From Bin87 sp963666415 (lineage in GTDB: Bacteria; Chloroflexota; Dehalococcoidia; Lucifugimonadales; UBA3495): DNA of 64,000 bases. The notes beneath the pieces are model-generated. The model did not search any database. It was not told the origin of the DNA and saw only the letters and a list, made by a program, of their open reading frames with translations. Position numbers and translations under genes: made by a program. The DNA lies in contig CAXXPD010000002.1 in NCBI GenBank assembly GCA_963666415.2, forward strand, positions 930,001 through 994,000, written 5' to 3'. Positions 1 through 10,576 of the stretch are shown here, one piece after another (position 1 is the stretch's first letter; every line of letters starts with the position of its first letter).

Positions 1-2519
1 GAATTCTCGGCAACGGTGGCCAACAACGGCTCCCAGGCCATCGCGCCGTCACTGGCGCTGTTCGTCGGTCCACAGGACAAACCAATCGATTCCGCCCACG
101 TCGATACCATACAGCCTGGTGAATCAAGTTCACTCGTTGTGGACTGGAACACAACCGGATCAGCGGCAGGAACCTATACAACCCACGTTATGCTGACCGT
201 GGATGATGACGCATCCAACGACAACGATACCTGGACGACGCCGATCACACTTCGCAATCCGGTAGTCGACGTAAGGCTGACCGCAGTGAACCCAACGACG
301 ACCACCGCGGCGGTGGGCGAATCAGTTTCGATGTCGGTCAACGCAGCAAATCATGGCGATTTTACTGCTGTCCCGATTGTCGAGTTGTACATCGACGATG
401 AACTGGCTCCGGTAACTGCGGTTCCCATGGCATCAATTGCACCCGACGCTGAGGGCACGGTGGAACTGACCTGGGACACGACAGCGTTGGCGGCCGGAAA
501 CTATCGACTCAAGATTTCGGTAAGGCCGGACGCAGCAGCCGTGGAGTCAACGGACAGTCTGACTGCGACAGCGGTCTTGTTCGACGCCGTGGATGTGGCG
601 GTTACATCTGCGGTTGTGGCGAACCCGCCGACTATCCTGGGTGAATCGGTAACGGTCAGCGTAACAGTGACCAACGCCGGCGACACCGAAGCCGGGCCGG
701 TTGCCGTGGCCATGTACATCCGCGGAGAACTCGAACCGATTGCGACCGGAGCCATCGAATCACTATCTGTCGGCTACACGGTTTCGCTCAACCTGGTATG
801 GGACACCGCTGGCTACCTCTCCGGGCAATACAATATGCGGATTGCCGCTTCAACGGCCTGGGACGTGGACGCATCAAACGATTCCAGGTCGGTCACCCTC
901 AACCTGCACAATCTGACCACGATGTTGGCTGCGTCCACTCCCAACGCCAACGGCGTCATTGGCGACACAATTCAGTTAGCAGCCCACGTGCTCAATCACG
1001 GCTCGTCGCCCATAGAAGAACTGACCGTAGGTTTGTACACCTCCCACGACACCGCCGCGTTGACGACCACCACCATCCCAAGCATTGCCGCTGGCGCCAC
1101 TGAAATCGCCAATCTGGACTGGGACACCGCCGGGCAAGATGCAGGAACTCATCACCTGCACATCTCGGTCAGTGCGCCGGGTATCAGCAGCGACGTCGAC
1201 GATACAAGCCTCGTAACCGTTACCCTGCGCAACGAAATCGACCTAACCGGCGTCCGGCAATCCCCGGACGACGCGATCGTCGGCAATCCCGTAACCATCA
1301 TAGCTGCGCTGAGCAACGTCAGCCTGCATCCCGTCACGGATGCGACGGTTCGTCTCGTGGAGGCTGCTACCGACCGTGTGATTTTTTCTGAGAAAGTGGC
1401 AGACCTGCCGTCCACAACATCTACCGAAGTACCCTTTCTATGGGATACGTCGGCTGCAACTGCCGGTACCCACCGGTTCCGCGTGGTGGTTCTCATACCC
1501 GACCGGCACGTTGACTCCACCGATGCACTGCCCGTCAACGTTAGCCTGCGGGAACCAGCAGTCAACGTTGCCCTCGTCGACGCAACTTCCACGCGCACGA
1601 ACGCCATCATCGGTCAACAGGTCAGCATTACCGCTTCGGTAACAAACTACGGCGAAACGCCCCTACCAGTGCCCATATCGTTGTTTGTCGACCGCGACAG
1701 CGAACCGTCAGCGGTCCTTACCACCGCCGTCATTCAAACCCGGCGAAACCGGAACCGGCACACTCTTGTGGGACACCACAGGCGAATACAAGGCCCCCAC
1801 ACCTTGGTCGTAGTGGCCGACGCAGAAGGCGATACAAGCACGGGAGACAATACCCTTACGGTCGACGCGACGCTGTATGAATCGGCGTTCGCTCCCGACC
1901 ATCCTGCTGATCAGTGTGCCGATGACGTTGCAGTGGAGGTACTGGACATTTACGACGACTCCGGCGGCCTCCGCACCCCACCCACTTATGATTCCTACGA
2001 CACGCTGAAAGTGGCCTACCGGGTCTTCAACTACAGTTGCGCCACCGATGTCAGCGTCGTGTTGAACCTGGTGGGTTCCGCCAGCCAGTCGATAATCAAC
2101 GCTGGCGCTGATGCCTGTTGGTCCGGGTGCCCTGTCCCTGCCGGCGGCATAGCCGAATCAGAGGTGGAATGGAGCCTCGTCAATCACCCGGAAGTAGCGA
2201 GCGAGATGGTAAAAGCATCGGTTGTGGTTCAATCGCCCGCGGATTTCTCGGACACCGATTCATCCAACGATGTCGACTCATCTGAACAGTCCATCAACGT
2301 GGTTCACCCGAAGAACATTCTGGTGCGGGTAGGCTCGAACGATGCGCGCCGCAGTCGGATGACCGGGCCGTTGCTGCTTGGTGCATTGCTGCTCGGTACA
2401 TCCGGCGCCGATTATGCGCCGGAGACCCTCGACTCCGCAGGCGCAGCAGTGACTGGGTTCGTGGTCGCGCCCGACGCATTGGTGCTTGGATCATCCGCTT
2501 CCATCACCGCCTACGTAGT

Positions 2520-3750
2520 CAGGGCAATCGCGTTATAGATTGGTAGACTTGGCCAGGCATGCGAGTCCAGTGATATGAAGGGGAGAGGGGAGGAGTGATG
2601 AGAGAGGGGAAGGGCGCGTCCATTATGGATTATTTCGGGACGTTGGAGGACCCCAGGATCGACCGGTGCAAGCGGCACCAGCTGCTGGACATCATTGCCA
2701 TTGCCATCTGCGCCGTCATCTGCGGCGCCGACTCCTGGGTCTACATCGAATTGTTCGGCAAGAGCAAGCTGGAATGGTTCCAGACCTTCCTGGAACTGCC
2801 CCACGGCATCCCGTCCCACGACACCTTACGGCGACGTCTTCTCCCGGCTGGACCCGGAGCAGTTCCAGCAGTGCTTCATGGCCTGGACCCAGGCGGTGTC
2901 CGACCTGATCCCCGGGGAAGTGGTGGCCATCGACGGCAAGACGGTACGGCGTTCCCACGACCGCAATGTGGGCAAGCGGGCCATCCACCTGGTCAGCGCC
3001 TGGGCCTCGGCCAACACGCTGACCCTGGGGCAGGTGAAGACCGCGGAGAAGTCCAACGAAATCACCGCGATCCCCCAGTTGCTGCCAATGCTGGAACTGA
3101 AGGGGTGCATCGTCACCATCGACGCCATGGGCTGCCAGCAGGAGATCGCCCAGGGGATTCTGGACCGGGGAGCCGGCCACGTGCTGGCGCTGAAGGAGAA
3201 CCAAGGTCAACTGTATGAAGACGTGCGGGACCGGTTCGAGGGAGCGGAGGAGTTCGGCTTCGGGGGAGTGCCCCATGACTACGCCACCACCCTGAACAAA
3301 GACCACGGAAGGATAGAACGTCGGGAGTGCTGGACAATCAGCGACCCATCTTGCCTGGAGTACCTGAGCACCGGGCAGGACTGGCCCGGCCTGCGCTCGG
3401 TGGTCAAGGTGGTGGGCCGCCGGGAGACGCCGGCAGGGACCACGGTGCAGCCCCGGTACTACATCAGCAGCCTGGATGCCCCGGCGGAGCGACTGCTGAA
3501 GGTGGTGCGCACTCACTGGAGCATCGAGAACTCCTTGCACTGGAGCCTGGACGTGACTTTCGGGGAAGACCATTGCCGGATCCGCAAGGACCACGCTCCG
3601 CAGAACATGGCCACGCTGCGGCAGGTTTCGCACAATCTGCTCAAGAACGAAACGAGCCTGAAGGTGGGCATCCAGGGGAAACGCCTCCAGGCCGGCTGGA
3701 AGGAGGACTACCTGCTAAAAGTCCTACGCAGCTAAAACGCGATTGCCCTG
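2520..3750 (+). mobile_element. ISAs1-family insertion sequence, copy 1
   Basis: The element is 1231 bp with terminal inverted repeats beginning CAGGGCAATCGCGTT at both ends. It is flanked by a perfect 10-bp target duplication CCTACGTAGT (2510-2519 and 3751-3760). Family is set by the transposase and by the 8-10 bp duplication usual for ISAs1. It sits inside the CARDB-like gene. Confidence 0.93.
2598..3735 (+). pseudogene. ISAs1-family transposase, frameshifted
   Basis: DDE transposase with the ISAs1 (H-repeat) signature: N-terminal DPR.DR..H.L.DI segment, catalytic Asp in VVAIDGKTVRRSHD, second Asp in IVTIDAMGC, and the Glu region HWSIENSLHW. The first 77 or so codons are in one frame and the rest in the +1 frame. 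Comparison with copy 2 points to one extra A near 2828, in what should read HDTFGDVF. An ATG at 2598 follows a GGGGAGG ribosome site. Probably inactive unless the extra base is an error. Confidence 0.85.
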
Positions 3751-4440
3751 CCTACGTAGTGAACTCAGGCGACACCGAGATGATAATCCCGGTGGAGTTG
3801 CGCGTCGATGACGCCGTAACGCCGGTTGACAAGACTGAATCCACGAACCTTCGTCCCGGTGCATTCCAGCGTTTGCAATTACTATGGAACATCCCATTCG
3901 ACATTCCCGCTGCAAGTCACCGGTTGACATTATCGGTGGCTGATCCTGAGCTAGCAGCGCCCAAAGGCGCCACCAGAAGCAAAACCGTTCGGGTATCCAA
4001 ACCCCAACCGGGGCCCAGGATAATCGGCATTTACGCCCCGCAACAGGCGTTGCTCGGAACCACCATCACGGTACGGGTTGATGTGCAGAATTCCGGCGCC
4101 ACGCGCGAACAATTCCCGGTTGAGTTGTTCCTTGACGCCAGCAGGACGCCGGTCGCCACGGCAACAACACCAATGATCGAACCCGGCGTATCCGAAAGCG
4201 TTACGTTGGCCTGGGACAGTCCGATTAATGCGCCAGCACGTGAGTACCTGCTGCGGGTACGGGTACGGGTGCGGGATAAGCCCGGCGAAATGGCCGCCAG
4301 GGTTTCGTTGCGCCAACCAATTGTTGACGTGTCCATCACGAACTTCACAGCAACACCTTCCGTCATAATCTTGGGAGAACAACCCGAAGTTGTTGTCACT
4401 GCAACCCTGGAAAACACCGGGGACATGGCCGTCAACAGTA

Positions 4441-5591
4441 GAGTCCCAGGAAGTGGTGTAAGAGTTAGGCGGTTGGCAAAACGCTGACCACCGCGTCATC
4501 CTTGATCGGAAGTCACAACCCAACCAAGGAGAACGAAGGTGGTCAAGCAAAGAATGGATCTTTTGGAATTGTTACGCAAGCGTGGTATGGACGGAGACGT
4601 GGACTTTCTGCGGGAAGCACTGCAGATCCTGGTGGACGGCATCATGGACGCCGAGGTTTCCGCCCAGATCGGCGCCCAGCACGGCGAACGCAGCCCGGAG
4701 CGGGTCACCTACCGCAACGGCTACCGCAACCGCACCTGGGACACCCGGGTCGGCACCATGGAGTTGCACATTCCCAAGCTGCGGGAAGGCAGCTACTTCC
4801 CCAGCCTGCTGGAACCGCGGCGGCGCAGCGAGAAAGCCCTGCTGGCCGTCATCCAGCAAGCCTATGTAGAAGGCGTGTCCACTCGGCGGGTGGACGATCT
4901 GATCAAGGCCCTGGGTTGCGACGGCATCTCCAGCAGCCAGGTGTCGCGCATCTGCGAGCAACTGGACGAAGTGGTGGAGAGTTTCCTGGGTCGGCCCCTG
5001 GACGGTGGTCCCTACCCCTACGTGTGGCTGGACGGCCTGACCCAGAAGGTTCGGGAGGGCGGTCGCATCGTCAACGTCTGCGTGGTGGTGGCGACGGGGG
5101 TCAATGCCGAAGGGCAGCGTGAGATCCTGGGTATGGACGTGGGCGCCAGCGAGGACGGCGCGTTCTGGCTGGCCTTCCTGCGGTCGCTGACCGCTCGGGG
5201 CCTCAGCGGGGTGGAGCTGGTAACCTCCGATGCTCACCAGGGGCTGAAGAACGCCATCGCCGCGGTGTTCACTGGGGCCAGCTGGCAGCGCTGCCGCACC
5301 CACTTCATGGCCAACCTGCTCACCCGAGTGCCCAAGCGTGCCCAACCCGGCGTGGCCACCCAGGACATTCTCGCATGGTGCGCACCATCTACCAGCAACT
5401 GTCTCCCGCCGAGGTCCACGGCCAATTGGACCGAGTGGTGGAACAACTCCGGGAGCCCTTTGCCCAGGTGGCCGAGCTGCTGGCGGATGCCGCGCCGGAC
5501 ATCCTGGCCTGCACGGCCTTCCCAGTGGCCCACTGGCAGAAGCTGTGGTCCAACAACCCGCAGGAACGGCTGAACCGGGAGATAAGCTAGG
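4441..5591 (+). mobile_element. IS256-family insertion sequence, 3' truncated
   Basis: The left end is placed where CARDB similarity stops and the sequence GAGTCCCAGGAAGTGGTGT begins, resembling IS256-type termini. The right terminus is missing: the transposase ends abruptly at NREI next to an IS701/IS4-like element starting at 5592. Without a right end, no target duplication can be checked. Confidence 0.75.
4539..5590 (+). pseudogene. IS256-family (mutator-type) transposase, frameshifted and C-terminally truncated
   Basis: The protein shows the IS256 hallmarks: ERVTYRNGYR..TWDTRVG, a catalytic Asp in YVWLDGLTQKVR, a second in LVTSDAHQGL, and ERLNREI, which carries the third acidic residue. 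After PGVAT an extra stretch of about 14 bases near 5361-5374 shifts the frame; the continuation MVRTIYQQLSP is in another frame. The usual C-terminal 60 or so residues after NREI are lost. Start chosen at 4539 (GTG) with an AAGGAGAACGAAG site upstream. Confidence 0.82.
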
Positions 5592-5602
5592 CTTTGCACA
5601 TT

Positions 5603-5684
5603 TCAAGCCGCGTAGGCGAGTGAATCTACAAGTCGGTAGTACAGGGCAGCCGGGACTTTCCATATATCCGGTTCTGCGTCTCGA
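5603..5684 (-). pseudogene. C-terminal remnant of IS-b transposase
   Basis: Read on minus, this stretch encodes RDAEPDIWKVPAALYYRL followed by VDSLAYAA and a stop, closely matching the end of the nested relative (KVPRLLYHRMLDTLAYAA). It is the missing end of the transposase at 7129-8447, separated by the inserted element. Confidence 0.7.
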
Positions 5685-7128
5685 CTTTGTACAAAAGCTA
5701 GATAAATTATAAGAACAGGGTAAGCTCGACCAAATCACCAAAAGGGGTCGAGTATGCCTACCCTGCCCGCAGTCATAGTAACCCTGCTGCTGCCCTTTGA
5801 GCACTTGTTTGACCCCAGGACCTGGCGCAAAGCCCAACTCCTGGCCATGGGAGCGATCCTGTCTCCCGGCAAACGCACCGTGTCCTCCGCCCTCAACATC
5901 CTGGGGATTGGGCAGCACGGCGACTTCGCCGTCTATCACCACGTGCTCAACCGTGCCCGATGGTCGCCGCTGCAACTGAGCCGGGTGCTGTTGCTGCTGG
6001 TGGCCGGGCGCCTTGGTTCATCCACCGAGCCGTTGGTGTTCGGCATTGACGAGACGGTGGAACGACGCTGGGGCCGGAAGATTGCGGCCAAGGGACGGTA
6101 TCGGGATCCGGTGCGGTCCAAGGACGACCAGGTGGTGATGACCCCCGGATTGCAATGGGTGAGCCTGATGTTGCTGACGCGTATCGGATGGGCGGGTCGA
6201 CACTGGGCGCTACCGTTTTTGACCGCGCTGGTGGTGTCGGCCCGCTACGACCGGCGCAAAGGCCGCCGGCACCAGACGTTCACCGACTACGCCCAGCAGA
6301 TGCTGGTCTGCCTGCGCCGGTGGCTGCCGGACCGGGACCTGGTGGTGGTGGCCGATGGCGGCTACGCCAAGCGCGAGTTCCTGCGGCATTGCCAGAGTAT
6401 GTCAAAGCCGATTGTCGTCGTCACCAAACTGCGCAAGGACGCATCCCTGTACCAGCCCGCGCCACCGCGGCGGCCCGGCCAGATCGGGCGGCCCCGGGTG
6501 GTCGGCGCGCGATTGCCCAGTCCCACGGCGGTGCTGGACGATCCCGCTACACAATGGATTCCCTACCGCGCCACCGGTTCCGACGGCAGTACCGCCAGGG
6601 TCGAGCTCGCTTCGGGCGTAGCGCTGTGGTACCACGGCGGGCCGCCGCGCCTTCCCATACGTTGGGTCGTCATCAGATACCTGGAGGAGCGCCGCGGGCC
6701 CTATGCTTTGCTATGCACCGACACCGAGGCGGAACCGCTGCGGATACTGCAGTGGTATCTGCTGCGCTGGCAGGTCGAGGTGACCTTTGAGGAGCTGCGG
6801 GCTCACCTGGGCGTGGAAACCCAGCGCCAGTGGTCGGAACGAGCCATCGCCCGAACCACCCCCGCGCTCTTTGGCCTGTTCAGCGTGGTGACGCTGGCAG
6901 CGGATATCCTGATCGAACAGCGTGGCGGCATGGCGCCGCGCACCGCGGCGTGGTATGACAAAACCAGCCCTTCCTTCGCCGACGCCATCGCCCTGGTCAG
7001 ACGACACCTCTGGGTGCAGCAGGGAACTTTTATGCCGTCCGAGCGCGAGCACGAATCGATAAAAGTCCCGCGCCTCTTGTACCACAGGATGCTCGACACG
7101 CTAGCCTATGCCGCTTGATTGTACAAAG
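5685..7128 (+). mobile_element. IS701/IS4-like insertion sequence 'IS-a', nested in IS-b
   Basis: The element is 1444 bp with ends CTTTGTACAA and TTGTACAAAG. The flanks TCGA (5681-5684) and CCGA (7129-7132) look like a 4-bp target duplication with one change. The left end shares the extended sequence AAGCTAGATAAATTATAAG with IS-b, so the two are related. Confidence 0.75.
5754..7118 (+). CDS. IS701/IS4-superfamily DDE transposase, intact (IS-a)
   Basis: This 454-residue open frame appears complete. DDE residues are visible in FGIDETVERRWG (first Asp), VVVADGGYAKREF (second Asp) and LRWQVEVTFEELRAHLG (Glu). Several groups of the DDE_5/IS4 superfamily look alike at this level, so the family name is tentative. 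The gene begins 69 bp inside the left end and stops 10 bp before the right end. It is the only intact member of the nested pair and may be the active copy. Confidence 0.85.
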   Translation: MPTLPAVIVTLLLPFEHLFDPRTWRKAQLLAMGAILSPGKRTVSSALNILGIGQHGDFAVYHHVLNRARWSPLQLSRVLLLLVAGRLGSSTEPLVFGIDETVERRWGRKIAAKGRYRDPVRSKDDQVVMTPGLQWVSLMLLTRIGWAGRHWALPFLTALVVSARYDRRKGRRHQTFTDYAQQMLVCLRRWLPDRDLVVVADGGYAKREFLRHCQSMSKPIVVVTKLRKDASLYQPAPPRRPGQIGRPRVVGARLPSPTAVLDDPATQWIPYRATGSDGSTARVELASGVALWYHGGPPRLPIRWVVIRYLEERRGPYALLCTDTEAEPLRILQWYLLRWQVEVTFEELRAHLGVETQRQWSERAIARTTPALFGLFSVVTLAADILIEQRGGMAPRTAAWYDKTSPSFADAIALVRRHLWVQQGTFMPSEREHESIKVPRLLYHRMLDTLAYAA

Positions 7129-8447
7129 CCGAGTCTGCGTCGGACAGTGAAAAACCCTCGGACGCCAGCCACAAGTGGCGGCGCACCAGGGCGATGGCAT
7201 CCACAAAAGTTGGCGACGGCTTGGCGTACCAGGCCGCGGTGCGATGGCTCATGGGCCGTTGTTCCTGCATCAAGTGAGCCGCCAGGGTGGTCCAGGAGAA
7301 TAGGCCCATCAGGATTGGCGTGGTGCGGGCGATGGCGTGATCCGACCACTGGCGTTGGGTCTCCACGCCCAGATGCGCTCGCACCTCCTGGAAGGTGACC
7401 TCCAGTTGCCAGCGCAGCACAAACCATTCCAGAATCTGCGCCGGGTCCACGGCCAGGTCAGTGCACAGCAGAGCCGGTGTGGCGAATTCGCCCTGGGGGT
7501 CCCGAACCAAGACCCAGCGCAGGGGCACGGGCGGCTTGCCCGAGCGGTACCAGACCGCCGTTTGCGAGGTGAGTTCCACCGTGCGGGTCGCGCCGTTGTA
7601 CCAGGCTACCGACACCTCGACCCATGACACGGTGGGCAAGTCCAGGAGCGCCTTCAGCGCGGTCAGCCGTCGGCCTTTCAGCGGGGGCCGACCGTTCCGG
7701 CCCGGCTGACGTGCTGGCGCCGGTTCATAAAGGGCGGCGTCCAGGCGCAAGCGGGCGATGAGGATAACGGGTTGAGCCAACGATTGGCAGCAGTGGAGCA
7801 GGTCCAGTACGGCGTAGCTGCGGTCACCCACCAGCACCAGGGGGCGCTGCGGCAGCCAGCGTGGTTCGGCAGGCTCACCATGAGCGGGGTTGCAGGATCA
7901 TCTGCCGGGCCCAGTCGGTGAGCTTTTTGTGGCGGCGTCCGCGCTGCCGGTGGTAGCGTGCCGAGGGCGCCAGCACGGTGAGAAAGGGCAAGGCCCAATA
8001 ACGTCCCGCCCAGGGGACCTGGCCCAGCCACATCAGGGAGATCCAGCGCAGGCCGCTGGCCTTGACCACCTGAGACCGGCTGGAGCGTACCGCATCGCGG
8101 TAGATGCCCAGGGATTTGATTTTGGGGCCGCGGCGCCGCTCCAGGGTTTCGTCGATGCCGAAAATCAACGGGCCATCGCCTTGATCCAAGTGGAGGATTA
8201 GCAGTCCCAACAGGATGCGTGCCGCCTGGCGGGGCGACCACACCGCCCGATTGAGCACTTGATGATAACGGGCATAGCTGCGGTCGTCGCTGAGTCCCAT
8301 GACACGGAGCGCCGATGCCACGGTGCGTTGGCCGGGAGCCAGTATCGCGCCGACCAACAGGATTTGGGCTTTCAGCCAGGTCGGGTTGCGAAACAGCGTG
8401 GCGAAGGGATGGAGTACGGGTACAATCGCGTTGGGCAGGGTGAGCAT
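7129..8447 (-). pseudogene. IS-b transposase, disrupted
   Basis: This gene is homologous to the intact 454-residue transposase of IS-a: FGIDETLERRRGPKI near residue 100, LVGDRSYAVLDL in the middle and LRWQLEVTFQEVRAHLG near the end. The frame is broken at 7865-7889 by a 25-bp insertion containing TTCGGCAGGCTCA; deleting it restores MILQPRWLPQRPLVLVGD. The 3' end is then cut by IS-a, with the last 28 or so codons left at 5603-5684. Start is the ATG at 8447. Confidence 0.82.
7865..7889. repeat. Short dispersed repeat of the TTCGRCARGCTCA type inside the IS-b transposase
   Basis: A 25-bp block starting TTCGGCAGGCTCA interrupts the transposase; its length (1 mod 3) exactly explains the frame change. 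Related 22-bp blocks lie in both istA copies (16052-16073, about 16136-16157, 41752-41773, 41836-41857). Confidence 0.65.
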
Positions 8448-8519
8448 CGCTTGGCCTTTTTCCAGGAGGGTCCGCCCAGCTTACCCTGTTCTTATAATTT
8501 ATCTAGCTTTTGTGCAAAG

Positions 8520-9793
8520 TCCAGGTTGGAAGGGCGGGACAAATTGGGCGGCACCCGCAGGATGCCCGGTCTGAAGCCCAAAGCCGAGCAGCAGCCGGCC
8601 CAGCCCAAGAAACCACGCAAGCCTCGGCCCCACGGCTTTGCTCGCACCCGCATGACGCCCACCCAGCGGGTGGAACACGTGGTGGAACAGTGTCCCGACT
8701 GCGGAACCCAGCTGTCCGGTGGCTGGACCCAGCGCACTCGGGAAGTGATTGACCTGCCCCGGATTCCGGTGCAGGTAACCGAGCACGCTTATATCGCCCG
8801 CACCTGCCCACAGTGCCAACGCTGTTGTACGCCCACCGCGCAACTGGAGAACATGGTGATGGGCAAGCAACGTCTGGGGGTCAACCTGATCAGCCTGATT
8901 GCCGCCCTGCGGGAGGAGGCCAGGCTGCCTTTCCGCACCATCCAGTGGTACCTGGACACCGTGCATGGGTTGCGCCTCAGCCTGGGAGCCATCGTGGACG
9001 CCACGCAAAGGGTGGCTCGCAAGGCCCAGGCTGAACTGACGGGCATTCTGGAACGCATCCGAGGCAGTCCGGTGGTCCATGCCGATGAGACCGGCTGGCG
9101 CGAGGACGGACACAACGGCTACGTGTGGACCTTCAGCACCCCCACCGAGCGCTACTTCCTGCGTCGGGGCCGCGGCAAGGCCGTGGTGGATGAGGTCCTG
9201 GGCGATCAGTTCGCTGGCGTGCTGGTCAGCGACTTCTACGCCGCCTATCACCATCACGACGGCCCCAAGCAACGCTGTTGGGCCCACCTGTTGCGGGACA
9301 TCCACGACCTGCGCGCACTCTACCCCGATGATGACCGGCTGGCCCAATGGGCTGACGCCATCCACCAACTCTACCGTCAGGCGACCGCCTTCACCCATCC
9401 TTCAGAGCAGCAACGGCCAGAGCAGCAACGGCCAGAACAGCAACGGCGCACCGCCCAACTGGCCCTGGAACAGCGCCTGCTGGCCCTCTGCCGTACCTAC
9501 CAGGATGACCCATCGGCCGCCCCAACCAGGCTGTGCCGACGCATGGAGAACCACATCAAGGAACTCTTCCTCTTTGTGGCTGAACCGGAAGTCCCGCCGG
9601 ACAACAACGCCGCCGAGCGCAGCCTGCGACCGGTGGTAATCAGCCGTAAAATCAGCGGTGGCACACGCTCTGCAGCGGGCACTAACACCAAGATGACGCT
9701 GGCCTCAATCTTCGGCACCTGGCGCGTACAAGGCTTCAACCCCCTCACCGCCTGCCGACAACTGCTCACTTCCCCTCAGGCCTGAACAATTAC
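8520..9793 (+). mobile_element. IS66-family insertion sequence, copy 1, 5' truncated
   Basis: From about 8526 to 9793 the sequence is nearly identical to the complete IS66 copy at 31604-33065. The right terminus CTGAACAATTAC is present at 9782-9793. The first 200 or so bases, with the left terminus and transposase start, are replaced by IS-b. It lies at the 3' end of the broken subtilase-like gene. Confidence 0.88.
8526..9785 (+). pseudogene. IS66-family transposase (TnpC-type), N-terminally truncated
   Basis: Relative to the complete copy, the first 35 or so residues are missing and upstream sequence belongs to another element. The rest is intact: zinc-ribbon cysteines (CPDCGTQ, CPQCQRCC), catalytic Asp in VVHADETGWREDGHNGY, second Asp in LVSDFYAAYHHHDG, Glu in NNAAERSLRPVVISRK, and three tandem PEQQR units near residue 330. 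No proper start remains. Confidence 0.85.
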
Positions 9794-10576
9794 GAGGAAG
9801 TTTGTCCCTGTTCCAGCTCCTGGGAGTCCCAACCGGCGTCGCGGGATTGGACGCTGCCGATGGAACGGCCGGCGGTGAGTATATCGAAGGAGTTGCGGTA
9901 GTTGAACAGGCCGACGCCGTAGTTGGGGTCCAACGGGGCGGTTTCCGAATTTTTCCATTGCCATTGCTCTGTCCGGGAAGGCAGGGCGTGGCAATAACCT
10001 GCGGTTTCGATTGTGGATTCTGGGCAGAGGTGATTTTTCCCAGCACCGGCCAAGATGATGGCTTTCATGGTCTGCATATGCGTGGCGCCCGTGAGCAGCG
10101 GTTCGGAATATGCCAGGGCCAGGAAACCAGAGCCCGCCGCTGCCAGCGTGGGCGCAGACCAACTGCTGGCCTCGGACAGATTGCTAGCCGCCACGACGAT
10201 ATCCGGCTTGTTGCACGGGCCGTTGAGGTTGTCAACGGAGGATTGGACGGGGTAGGAGTAGTTGTAGCTCTTTTTGCCGACTACGATGGAGTTGTAGTAG
10301 TTGCCGCCCAGGGTCGGATTCTCGTGTCCGGCGTAGCTGCCCGGTTGGGTGGAGATCGCCAGAATGTTGAATTCTGAGAATATCCAGTCGCCCAGCCGCA
10401 AATTTTGTGCATGCACGGTGGCGAAATCTCCTTCCCGGTGCACGCTGGTGGGATGGGCGTGGGACATCGTCATAATTTGCGGCGCTCCTATCTCACCGAA
10501 TAACGCGCGCCGAAACTCGTTGATGTTGTCAGGCGCAGGAGGAAAGCCTGCAAGGCATGCGGTTAACTCCGTACTA
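9794..10576 (-). pseudogene. Subtilase-like lipoprotein, C-terminal fragment
   Basis: Joined across the IS630 TA site to the fragment at 11829-12320, the frame reads QQYAMTSTELTACLAG without a break. The segment contains KPDIVVAASN followed by SSWSAPTLAAAG, which resembles the serine box (GTS.SAP) of S8 subtilases. The last codons run into the IS66 terminus, giving an artificial stop (TAA) at the junction, so the true C-terminus is lost. Homology to S8 peptidases is judged by motif only. Confidence 0.62.

Larger units (their letters stand above)
1..4440 (+). pseudogene. CARDB-like repeat surface protein, interrupted by two IS (5' end outside window)
   Basis: The reading frame is open from base 1, so the gene starts upstream. 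It encodes about seven or more repeats of roughly 100 residues, each with a strand like 'N.G', a 'W-D-T' turn and a 'VVDV.L' linker, the pattern of CARDB/Ig-like domains of secreted bacterial proteins. No catalytic motif is seen; an extracellular adhesion or scaffold role is inference. An ISAs1-family element occupies 2520-3750; removing it with one target copy rejoins the frame at 'YVVNSGDTE'. The gene is cut again at about 4440 by an IS256-family element, and its 3' end is not found. Between about 1736 and 1797 the repeat consensus (PGETGTG..LWDTTGEYKAP) is in the +1 frame, so a small insertion and a compensating deletion have occurred or are sequence errors. Confidence 0.75.
5592..8519 (-). 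mobile_element. IS701/IS4-like insertion sequence 'IS-b', split by a nested relative
   Basis: Outer element with 9-bp ends CTTTGCACA at 5592 and its complement at 8511-8519. Its own length without the nested 1444-bp element is about 1.48 kb, close to that of its relative. It lies between a truncated IS256 and a truncated IS66 with no matching target duplication, as expected if two copies of this element recombined. Confidence 0.72.

Noticed and set aside
4572..5975. A 467-residue minus-strand frame
   Set aside because: It is antisense to the IS256 transposase and runs through the IS-b remnant into IS-a; no protein family is recognisable over most of its length.
8259..8525. An open frame fusing about 88 residues to the IS66 transposase
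   Set aside because: The N-terminal part is antisense to the IS-b transposase and inverted end; only the part after about 8526 is IS66.
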